Positions 37,479 to 46,966 of a stretch of DNA of 64,000 nucleotides are shown here, one piece after another. The stretch's first letter is position 1. Every line of letters begins with the position of its first letter. The notes under the pieces are model-generated. The model made no database searches and had not been told where the DNA came from. It saw only the letters and a list, made by a program, of their open reading frames with translations. This stretch comes from Bryopsis sp. KO-2023 (taxonomy: Eukaryota; Chlorophyta; Ulvophyceae; Bryopsidales; Bryopsidaceae), in the NCBI GenBank assembly GCA_030272585.1, contig BSYQ01000011.1:1550001-1614000 (forward strand), read 5' to 3'. Made by a program: the position numbers and the translations under genes.

Positions 37479-37909
37479 AAAATAAACAAACCCTCAGCCC
37501 TACCTCATATCACCACCTCCAAGCTCCCCCACAGTTGCCAATCCGCCAGCGTTGGTTTCTCCCGGTCGTCCGGTCGTCACAGGGAGAAAAGCAGGTTGGC
37601 GAGGAGGAGTTTCGAGCTTGGCGAGCTTCGGAACTCGTCGCCTGTCGTGGGGAGGAGTGTGAGGGTCTCCGCTGATGGCGCGTGGGCAGTGCGCACCGAT
37701 AGAAAAGACGAGCGACGACGATGTCGGCGACGGGCGAACCACGACGCACGCGCGCGCGTACGTCTCATGCGTACGCAGGCGATCGAACGAGAGGGAAAGA
37801 CGGAAAGCAAGGGACGAAATCTGGAACAGAGGGGGAGTCGAACCTCCCTTCGACCACTTCTGTTTCCGAACGACATACAAACAGGCACTCACTTCTTTCA
37901 GCACTCGCA

Positions 37910-37940
<31 letters not shown>

Positions 37941-38167
37941 TTCGCTCTTTCTAACGGAGTCCACCTGGCCTCAGTCTCGCCCGCGTTCGTTTCAGCAAAG
38001 AAAGCAGTGGGGAGATTGCGTCGCGCAATGAAAATGGTCGCGAGTGAGTCAGCTATTCGCAAATGTCGCACCTGGGAGTAGGGCGGACCGCGGTGCTCCG
38101 CCATCCCCGTTTTTTGACATCCCTGATGGGCGCACGCTACCCCCCTTTTTAGGACCACCAGATAACT
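37479..38167 (-). repeat. Right long terminal inverted repeat of the Mutator-like element
   Basis: Reverse complement of 33654-34342, ending CCAGATAACT. Confidence 0.92.
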
Positions 38168-38176
38168 CCAACATCG
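38168..38176. repeat. Right 9-bp target-site duplication of the Mutator-like element
   Basis: CCAACATCG, identical to 33645-33653. Confidence 0.9.
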
Positions 38177-39121
38177 CACCACAGAGGGAACAGTCATGTT
38201 CGGGGTGTAAAAAATCACACTTTTACTTCGATGTGGGTTAAGTGGTGGAAGGTTTTTCGTGACCGAGAGCTATGAGAGCTGCCTGTCGGAAAACGAGAAC
38301 TAGCAGGTGTCCGTGTTCCTCCCTCCGAAGGCACCCAATTAAAATTTCAGGCGTTCGCGTGCGTAGTGGTGAGCCAGCTGTAAACACTATGGCTTACGCT
38401 ATGAATTTCTTTTCTTTTCGATTCTTCAGTGCGCTTTTTTCGTTTCGTTTCGTTCCGGGGAGGTGAAAGAACCAGCCTGGAAGAATGAATACACATCCCT
38501 GGTTCGGGTTCCTGTCGTTTCAACGTTGCCATAGGTGTTTGGTCGGTTCCACGTTCTGGTCTCAGAAACGGTCTCGTTTGAGGGGACGTCTCAAACTCTT
38601 CGGTTTTTGTTGTTCGTCTCTTCCTGCCAAAACTTATTTATTGGTGACTTTTCGTCTGGGCGTGACGACGTGAAACTCAACGCGAGTTGCGCGGTCAGTC
38701 GCAGAAGCGGTGCAACTTATTCTTTTTTTTTTCTCCGACTTTCGCAACCTGCGCCGAAGGCAATAGAGGAGGGAGAAACACACAATTAGGACTTTTCCTT
38801 GGTGCAGGTTTCAAGCTATCGGTGGGTTCGTAAAAAATAAAAATCCCAGAACGAAAACAGACGGGGGGTGGAGGGGTCGCCAAACATCGAATCGCATGTG
38901 CCATCGAAATGTGCACTGTGAATGTGTTTTTCTTCAAAATTTTCGTTTTCCTTGCAGGACTCGGGATTTTCAAGGAGGCAAAAAGAAAAAGAATTAACAT
39001 CCACTGGGTGCACCAGGGAGGAGATCAATAGCGGACCCAACTTTGACCTGGAACAAAAACAAGCCAAGAGAAGAAATCAATCTCATCAGCATTTTTCTGG
39101 CATTTATGGTACGAAATCCTG
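38177..39121. other. Upstream region of the channel gene
   Basis: No coding sequence recognised. Probably promoter and 5' untranslated region of the gene starting at 39122; an acceptor-like CTTGCAG near 38952-38958 could mark a 5' UTR intron. The Mutator-like element therefore sits within about 1 kb of the channel start codon. Confidence 0.45.
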
Positions 39122-40855
39122 ATGGGGGACACCAATGAGAATCACTTCGACGCTATCAAGCCTCGGGGGACTTCCGTCCGAAACATCCCACCGACAGTGG
39201 AAAGACCCATGACCAGAGGAGGCACTCTGACCCCTGTTGTGGAGGAAACCCACTCTGTCAGACGGGCCGGCAACGGTGCGAGCGAAGGGAGGCCTTGCTG
39301 TGGAAATGCTTTGGAGTGGGTGCAGGACCCGTACACCGACAGCATGTGTTCTGATTTCTCCTTGCATGCCATGCCTCGAGCCTTCGAGGTGGAGTCTTCC
39401 AGCTGGAGGAGGAGCTTGTGGTTTATTCTCTTTCTTGTGGGGGCCGCCATGACAATCACGACACTGATTGCCACCATCAGGGACTACATGGAGTTTGAGT
39501 CCACCACATCTGTTTTCGCTGAAAGGCCTGGGGAGGACGGATTGCTTTTCCCAGCTGTGACGCTCTGGAATCAAAACCCCATAAGAAAGTCCGCCGTTAA
39601 TGACACCGAGTTCTATGGGGATGTGTGCGGTGGGGCGATCGGAGGGCTGAACGATGGTGGAGTGTATTCGGAAAAAACTTTGCCTCAGAAGTGGAACGAC
39701 AATTGGTATTTTAGGGCTGCCCACAGACTGGAGGACATGTTACTGGAGTGCACTTGGAGGGGTTTGCCTTGTTCGGTCTCTGATTTCACCCCTGTGCTGA
39801 CCCCAGCCCCCAACACTCGATGGGGGGTAGGATACACCTTCAACGAGTTCTCAAACGTTACGACGAAGCAGGCTGGGCGACCGGGAGGGCTGCATCTGGT
39901 GCTGGACTTACACACGGAAGAGTATTGCGATGAAATCTGGGATGTGGGGGTCCGGTTGCAGTTCCATGACCATCAGAATTTACCTGAACGGGTGGCTAGG
40001 ACTCACATCAACCCGTTGCTGGGGGATACGGTATCTCCGGGGTCCCGATGGTCGTTTTCTTTAGGGAGGACTGAGTTTATTTCGCTGGGGCAGCCCTTCA
40101 GTGCCCCTTGCATCGACTTGAGGGAGGGGGACCAATACCCTGACCCAGATGAAGCTAGGAATTGTGCGATTGGCTGTCCAGGGGTGCAAGGGGGGGACCT
40201 CACCGAGGTTGCCCTGCTGACCACCACGGATTCCTGCGTGATCAAATGTTTTGAGCCTCGGAATTTCAGGTTTTGCGACAGCGTCACCTTTCCATATTCT
40301 CTGGGCAACGGAAAGCTCCGGGCCCCAAATTTTAAAGAGGTCAACAAGGAAATCATCGCAGACTTGAAAAAGGGACCTATCGCTCGATTCGTCCCTGATA
40401 ATGCGGAAGACATGACGGCGGCTGAGCTTCGGGAAACCATCCAGAGGGGGCTGGAGCATAACGTCATCGCTTTGGACATTTTCTACAAAGAGATTCTGAC
40501 CATCATGAACGTGGAGGTGGAGCAGTTCACGTTTTGGAGCATGGTGGCTGAGTTGGGGGGGTTGACGGGTTTGTTTCTGGGGGCGTCTTTCATCACCCTG
40601 TTCGAATTCGTGGAGATCATTTCGATGCTGATGTGTAACTGTGCGGATAAACGGACTCTGTCCAAAGAAAAGAGGAGGAATTCGAGTGTCATGTCTCGCA
40701 GCGTCGCCTCCTCCATTCATTCGCAGGATCACTTGGAGGATGTGTTGCGGCTGCCCACCTCCAGAAGTTTGTACAAGAAATACACCAAGCGGAGGAGCGA
40801 ATCTTCGAGAACGACCCCAGGGGAGGTCAATTTACAAAGCCTCACATCCGTGTGA
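39122..40855 (+). CDS. DEG/ENaC/ASIC-family sodium channel subunit, 577 residues, single exon
   Basis: Predicted trimeric, amiloride-sensitive-type cation channel subunit of the plasma membrane. There is a cytoplasmic N-terminus and TM1 at about residues 99-119. The post-TM1 motif FPAVTLWNQNP (143-153) parallels the family FPAVTICNxNP. The ectodomain has CTWRGLPCSVSDFTPV (Cys210, Cys217), matching the ASIC/ENaC CxxxGxxCS block, and GLHLVLDLHTEEY. TM2 is preceded by GGLTGLFLGASFITLFEF, with the G-x-S selectivity filter as GAS at 487-489. A basic Ser/Arg-rich tail follows. Oddities: the N-terminal HG gating dipeptide is HA (His82-Ala83), and the Cys of the family GxCYTFN block is absent (VGYTFN at 236-241). 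It is intronless in an intron-rich neighbourhood. AATAAA follows directly after the stop. The start at 39122 is the first Met of the frame; an upstream in-frame stop lies near 39044. Confidence 0.9.
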   Translation: MGDTNENHFDAIKPRGTSVRNIPPTVERPMTRGGTLTPVVEETHSVRRAGNGASEGRPCCGNALEWVQDPYTDSMCSDFSLHAMPRAFEVESSSWRRSLWFILFLVGAAMTITTLIATIRDYMEFESTTSVFAERPGEDGLLFPAVTLWNQNPIRKSAVNDTEFYGDVCGGAIGGLNDGGVYSEKTLPQKWNDNWYFRAAHRLEDMLLECTWRGLPCSVSDFTPVLTPAPNTRWGVGYTFNEFSNVTTKQAGRPGGLHLVLDLHTEEYCDEIWDVGVRLQFHDHQNLPERVARTHINPLLGDTVSPGSRWSFSLGRTEFISLGQPFSAPCIDLREGDQYPDPDEARNCAIGCPGVQGGDLTEVALLTTTDSCVIKCFEPRNFRFCDSVTFPYSLGNGKLRAPNFKEVNKEIIADLKKGPIARFVPDNAEDMTAAELRETIQRGLEHNVIALDIFYKEILTIMNVEVEQFTFWSMVAELGGLTGLFLGASFITLFEFVEIISMLMCNCADKRTLSKEKRRNSSVMSRSVASSIHSQDHLEDVLRLPTSRSLYKKYTKRRSESSRTTPGEVNLQSLTSV

Positions 40856-43153
40856 GAAAATAAAGGGGGTTTTCGAGTTTTTCAAAAGAAAAAAAGATAC
40901 CCTTAGAGAGGGGGGTTTCCCTGTATGCGTGTTTCGGGATGGCTCCACTAGTGATCTCAGGAAGTTTGGGGGGTGGGGGCCGGGGGGGGCTAACCACACA
41001 AGTCTTTTTTCTCTCTTTTTTGTTTTTCCTCTTTTTATTTCTCTTTTTTCCTGATTTTTTTTTTCAACTTTGCGACATCATCAGGCAGAAGGTCCGTCCT
41101 GTTTTTCTCTTACAGTTAAATTTTTCGCAAAACCTAACCCCCCCTTCCCCCCCAAAAAACAACAAACGACGCATTTTCAAGCATATTTTTTTCTGTTTTG
41201 GATTTGGGGGTGGGGGGGGTTGAGGGCAAGTTAAAAAAACCCCACATATTCAGAAGAATGTGTGCAGTTAATTAGTCATGGTGTAATGCCAGAGTGATTG
41301 GTTTATATTTCATCCATTTACGTTCCAGCGCTCAGCTGGATTCTTATTTCAAGGGGGAAAAAAAAAGAAAAAGAAAAAGAGATTGAGAAAAAAAAATTCA
41401 CAAGTTTATTCTTGGGCAAAAAAAAAAGTAAATTAAGGTTGAAGAAAAATTCCACCATCTTATTTTGTTTACATCTTGTTTTCTTGGTATCTTGAAATTT
41501 TGATAGGGGTTGGGTTAACCCAACATTGGGGGTTTCGTGGAGTTGAAATCATGGGTCTTTTTGTGAAGGGGTGATCGGTCTTGTTTTTTTTTTCCCTTTC
41601 TTTTTCGTTTAATTTGAACAGTTGTGGTTTTTTTGGTCTAAAGTGCATCCTGAAGTCTGTCATGTGGGTTCCTTCCTACAAAGGGGATGGCGGTGGTGAA
41701 AATTTCAGAAGAAGTGACAAATAATAAAAACACTTGGGTGTGTTGATGGCAGGCTGGACTGTTTCCTCCTTGTAATGAATGAATGAACATAGATGCACAT
41801 TAAACCAGCACAAAATGAACGAAAGCATCAAATGACATAGATGCGTTACCACATTTTTGCCTGCAAACAAACAAACAAACATCAATTGTGTAGGAGAAGC
41901 CGCAAAGTACTTAAGCGATTAAACAATGAAAGAAAACTAAATGTGTGCGTGTTTGGCACCCCCAAATTGAATCCATCGGTACCCCCTTGCCCTGATGACC
42001 CCTGGATGAGCGGCCACTTCAAACAAACAAACAAACATTGAAGTTACCATAATCATAATTACAACCCACAGCAAAAGAGAGCCATCACCCTTGAAGTTAC
42101 ATGGTCCGATGTTCCATGGTTAATGTCCCACAATCAGTGTCCCACCCCACCCCCAAAAAAGATCAAATTACATTGTGTAGGAGAAACATTCTCCTACACA
42201 ATGATCAGTAAAAATCAAATGTGACCAATGTGTATTTTAATGTTGAAATACCACTTCACACCCCACTTTTGGCGTAAATCAGTTCCTGTCGCTTATCCTG
42301 GAAGCGCGCGTGAAAATCAAATCAAATCAAATCATGATTACACACGAAGAAGGCGAAAGGCTTCTATTGCGGACCTATGTAAATAGCTTCTATTGCGGGG
42401 AAAAAAAAAAACCCCGAAAATGCGCGTGAAAATGCTCGTCGAATAGAGGGTCGAGATTTTGTCTCGGCTGCCGCTCATGCCAATCCGCGCCGCCACTGTT
42501 TTTCATCTGAAAAAAAAATCGGAGCTGGTCGCCATTGAGATATCGGTCGAACCCGCGGGCATATCACTTCGAAGAAGGAAAAAAAAAAACTTTGAGAAAG
42601 GGTGTGTGCATATCGCAGGCTTTTTCAGTTTGAGAGGTGGATTCGCTCGTGGACGGTACGCTCGTTTTGCCACCCCAGATTTGAAATCGAACCGGCAGTA
42701 GAAACATTGGGGGAAATAATTGAGGGAATCGAGGCTCTAAACACATTTTGAGAAATTGGAAATACTTTGTTCTTTCCAAACCTAATTTTCTGTCATCAAA
42801 CAGAAAGAGAAAAAAAAAAAAAAATCTTGTGGGTCCAGAACCCAACCTTGTACTTTTTTTCTTGTCATTTCCTCTTTTCCGTGTTTCTTAAAAGATTCGT
42901 TTCGACACTTTGCCCCCATCCAAAAGGAAAATTACAATTCCGCAATTTTTTGGAATTCCACAAGATTACTAAAAAAAAATATTAAAAGATGCAAAAATAT
43001 CAACACCCGAATTGACTTCCATGTCTGCAACACCCAATCCAGCAAACCATGATTCGTTTTTTTCCCAGCAAAAAAAAAGAATGCACAGCAACCCATGTTG
43101 ATGGTAGTGAAGAAATGGTTTCCCCTCCAGGTCGTGTGTGAGCATTCTGCAAA
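40856..43153. other. Intergenic between channel and glycosyltransferase genes
   Basis: Low-complexity, T- and A-rich DNA with (AAAC)n tracts near 41865-41880 and 42020-42037 and one strong hairpin (listed separately). No gene recognised. Confidence 0.5.
42171..42203. repeat. 15-bp perfect stem, 3-nt loop hairpin
   Basis: CATTGTGTAGGAGAA, loop ACA, then its exact complement. A third, single copy of ATTGTGTAGGAGAA lies at 41885-41898. It may be the remains of a small inverted-repeat element; function unknown. Confidence 0.85.
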
Positions 43154-44948
43154 ATGAATGCTCGATGGACACCACCCAGACGGTCCCAATCGCTGACTGC
43201 CCGGAGGAGTTCTTTTCACCAGAATGCACGAAAACGCACATCTCTCCTGATCTCCCTGTGCCTGCTGGCCATAATCAACACTTGGATAATCAGCATGGTG
43301 ATGGGCGCCAATTCCCTCGGGCTGTACAATTTCATGGAGGACCCGAAATCGATCATCCGTCAATTCATACCCGATTTCTTATACCCCGTGATTTTCCACC
43401 CCAGGAAAGCCATCGGGGAGCTGGCCAAATCGGAGCTGTACAGAATCGATCGATTGAATGACATGCTTTCCAATGTGACGGTGGAGGGGGGGTGGTCGTT
43501 GAGAATGGATAGAGCGTTTGACTACGATCCTGGCCGACCCTGGTGGAGGCATGCCGAAAAAGGGGAGTTCAACAGAACGCTGTATCTCCGGCCACTCTCT
43601 GGCCTAGGCAACCAGCTGCAAACCATCGCATCAGCATTGACTCTAGCTAGAGTGGAGGGATTCAACGTCAAAATCGTGTTCGATAAGATGGGGAAATACA
43701 TCAAATACGGCCCCAACTTCCAATGGTCCGACATGTTCGTGCAGCCTCCGGTGGATTTCAACGACACTTTTCCGGGGGGCAGCCGGAGCTTCCCCATGCA
43801 ATGCACCGTTCATTACGCGTTTCATTGGCATGAGGTGAGAAATAAATGGGAAAAAGGGTCGGATGGTAATGAAATCCTGTGCATTCGGGCGTGTTGCTTG
43901 GATGCATTCCCCACCAGGGCTTGGATACCCTATACGCAGTGGTTTTATCGGTCGCTGGTGCCAGCCGATAATGTGTTGAAGATGGTGGATGATTTCAAAC
44001 GCCAATTTGACTGGGACATGTTCACCTGGGTAAGCAGAGTTTTTTTAACAAAAAGATGTGGGCCGCCTTTTGAATTCTTTTGAAATTAGATTCCTACAAA
44101 ATAGAAAACAAAGCAAAACACAATAATTGAGAGACAATATTTTTTTTTAGATACTCCTTGATCGATTTTTTTTCTTCTTCTGAAAGTGCAGGTATTCAAA
44201 ATTGGTCAGTCACAGTGATCTGTTCGGTGGATCCTTCGTTTCAAATGTGATTTTGGCAAAAAAGTGTGATCTTGTTTGAAGTAAGTTTTATTTTGGTTTC
44301 AACTAATCACCAACTAATCAAGAGTCGTTCAGCTTCGTTTCAACTTCCTGTTTTTTTTGGGGGGGTGGGGTGTTCTCACTTGGCTTTGTGCATTCGCCAA
44401 GTGCGTTTTTTTTCTTTTCAATAATTTGATCCATCGTGATCGTTTCCTGTGGGGGAACGTAGATCGGCGTTCACGTGCGTCGCACGGATCGGCCATGGAC
44501 CGTGTTTCTTCTTCTCAAACGAGTTCCCTTCGGAAATTATCTCGACCTGACCACCGGCGACTACAACGACATCTTGCCGGTGCGAGCCATCGTCGAAGAA
44601 ATGAACCTGTTCAAGAAAATCCTTTCCCCGTTCGGATCGCAGACGTCCGCCGCCATCCCTCGACCGGCGCGATTCTTCTTGGCGACCGACGATCAAGCCA
44701 TCGGCGACGAGATAATAAAGAGCTTCGCCAGGGGGGAGGTGGTGAACGTGCCAAAGCATATGTCCGCCAGTCAGGCTCGATCGCGAAAAGATGGGATGCA
44801 ACTCGCGGTGCTGGACATGGTGTTGTTGGCGTCATGCAGGGCGCTGGTCGGATCGGCATACAGCAGCTTCAGCAAAGCCGCCGCCTTCATGGGGGACGGC
44901 TTTTACACGGAGCCATACTATTCGACCACGTGGGAAAACGAGACGTAG
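43154..44948 (+). CDS. Type II Golgi fucosyltransferase-like protein (HVRRTD motif), 453 residues
   Basis: Two exons, 43154-44029 and 44463-44948, joined in phase 0. A basic N-terminus and one hydrophobic segment (LISLCLLAIINTWIISMVMG, about residues 33-52) give type II topology typical of Golgi glycosyltransferases. A donor-side motif LSGLGNQLQTIASALTLA lies at about residues 147-165. Exon 2 opens with IGVHVRRTDRPW (293-304), the HxRRTD nucleotide-sugar motif of the FUT8/NodZ/POFUT GT-B superfamily. It continues with RFFLATDDQAIGDEI and ASCRALVGSAYSSFS, the usual C-terminal block. I infer transfer of a deoxyhexose from a GDP-sugar; acceptor unknown. Splicing before the HVRRTD motif uses GTAAGC ... 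GTAG. The gene ends tail to tail with the receptor-like gene at 46967. Confidence 0.8.
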
Positions 44949-46966
44949 CTTTTAAGGGGGGGGGGGGGGGGGTGATGATCGATTCTCGTTTTCAGATCTC
45001 TTTCCAAGAGGGGGCAAGTTTTCTTTGGTTCTTTATAGGTTACCCCTCACCTTTAGTGGGTTTTTTTTCCCCTTTCAAGAATGTAGATTCCATCAAGCAC
45101 CCTGAGGTCACTTGTTTGTTCACACTTTTTTGTTTTGTCTTTTCGCCTCCTGCAAGGTATTGTGGCAGCACCGGTCAAAATCCTAATAAAAGAAACTGGA
45201 GCAGGGGAACGGGGGTGGGTGGGCGGTTTTCTCTTTGCTTCTCGTGTTTTTTTTTTTCTGGACCCCCCTTAAGAAAAACAGTGCATGGGGGAAGTGGTGA
45301 AAATGTTTCGGTGGAATTGTCGTCTAGGAAAAGGCCATCCAACAACTGATTTCGTCTCAACATATATATATCAAATATATATATGATTTCGTCTCAACCA
45401 CTGCCGTCACTTTAAGACCTTTCCCTGCAACATATCCTTCATGTTACTTGCTCCGAAATCGTCCTTAGAAACTCTAGGTCCCCATGTCAGACCTTGCATT
45501 TAGCCCCAGTCAGTCTAGTCAATGTACAACGGAGGAAACTTCACATCCGGAGAGTTCCCTCGTCAGCTTTCTATGTCTTGCCCGGTTAGTCATGCCCCCC
45601 CCCCCCTCTTCCCCCTAGTTTTTCGCTGTTCTTTGAAATGAGAAATGAGAAAAAAAAATGAGAGTCTCCAAATTGGAGGAGAGGTCTAGAATCCTTTCAC
45701 ACATGCATAGAATTTGGCTCCGATTGCTTGTTGAAAGAACTTTTTTTTTGGTGTCCAGACATCCACAAAAAATAAACCCAATAAAAATTTCGTTCATCTC
45801 TCTAACAAAGTCCCCACAAAAGCGAATCCAGTTACCAATGCTACCAACACACCAGCAAAATTTTCTCACTCTTTTTTTTTCTTCCTTCACTCTTTTTTTT
45901 CCATCAACATGTTCTATCCACGTTTTTTTTTTTTTTTCTTTCGTTTCAAGGGGGGAGTCTTATTTCCTCTCACTCTTTCTCGCACTTTTTTTTAATACAA
46001 AAAAAACCCTTTCGAATATTCGATACAGCCAACTTGTCCCCTCCCCCCCACGACTAAACATCAAATCACAATCAATCGCTATTTTTGTCGTTTTCTTTTA
46101 AAAAAATATCCCCCCCCCTCTCTTCGCTTGCAAATCTTCTAGATGAAAACCCCTCCCTGTTTGTTTTTTTTCGCTTTTCTTTTTGTAATTTTGTCATTGT
46201 CTTTTGCCAAAATAATCTCAATTCAACTTCACATCAAATCAAAATTCTTGCTTGAACCGAAAATCCCATAGAATCCTTTCTCTTTCTTTCTCTTTTTTTT
46301 TTCAAAGAAAAAAGAAAAAGATAGTAGAAATCCTGCTTCCCTATTTTTTTTTTTCCGGCCAATCCCAAATCTCCTATTCGAATACAACACCCTTGAAGGT
46401 CCAACATAAAATTAAAAAAAAAAAAGCAAAAGAAACAGCTGGGAAGAACGATATGGACTCGCTCTCTCACTCTTTTCTTTCTCTCTCTCACTCTCTCTCT
46501 CTTTTTTTTTTCCTTTCTTTTTTGATAAATTCCTAGAACAAATTCTCGCTGGTGGACCAACACTAGTGAAATACAATCCCCTGTTTCCTATCCCCATCCC
46601 TAAAAACGAAAAAAAAAAAAAAAGGCGGAGAAGAAATGAAACATCCGCCACTCTTTTGTTCTCATGGAGATATATTTTTTTTCTGTTTTTTTATATCTAT
46701 ATATATAATTTTTTTCATCGCAATTCAGAAACGGTCATCGCCATTCTCTTGTTCAAATGCTGGCCACAGAAAGCCGAACAAAAAAAATACCCTTAGAACA
46801 TCAATCCAAAACAGCACCCACGGAAACCCCAAAACAAGAAAAAACCCAAAAAAAAATCGATAAAAAAAAATGCCAAAAGAAAAACAATCCAGGGACCATT
46901 TCACCACCACAATCAGGGTGCCTGTCTTTCTCTTTTTCCTCAAGTTTTTTTTAGTAACTTTCTTTT
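44949..46966. other. Convergent 3' region between two genes
   Basis: 3' untranslated and spacer DNA of the convergent genes. It contains G and C homopolymers and long T runs. A 15-bp direct repeat TGATTTCGTCTCAAC (45347-45361 and 45384-45398) flanks a palindromic AT-rich insert built on ATATATATAT. No gene recognised. Confidence 0.5.

Larger units (their letters stand above)
33654..38167. mobile_element. Mutator-like element with 689-bp terminal inverted repeats, 4514 bp
   Basis: The two ends are reverse complements over 689 bp (33654-34342 and 37479-38167) with no length difference; coordinates mirror exactly around one centre. A perfect 9-bp duplication, CCAACATCG, flanks the element. Long terminal inverted repeats plus 9-bp TSD identify the Mutator/MULE superfamily. 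The 3.1-kb interior shows no recognisable MuDR-type transposase. It holds a nested foldback element and a few short coding-like segments, so this is probably a non-autonomous copy. The near-identity of the arms implies a recent insertion or arm-to-arm gene conversion. Confidence 0.9.

Noticed and set aside
45600-46960. Several short frames in the T/A-rich convergent region
   Set aside because: Low-complexity Phe/Lys/Ser-rich translations without domains; 3' UTR and spacer.
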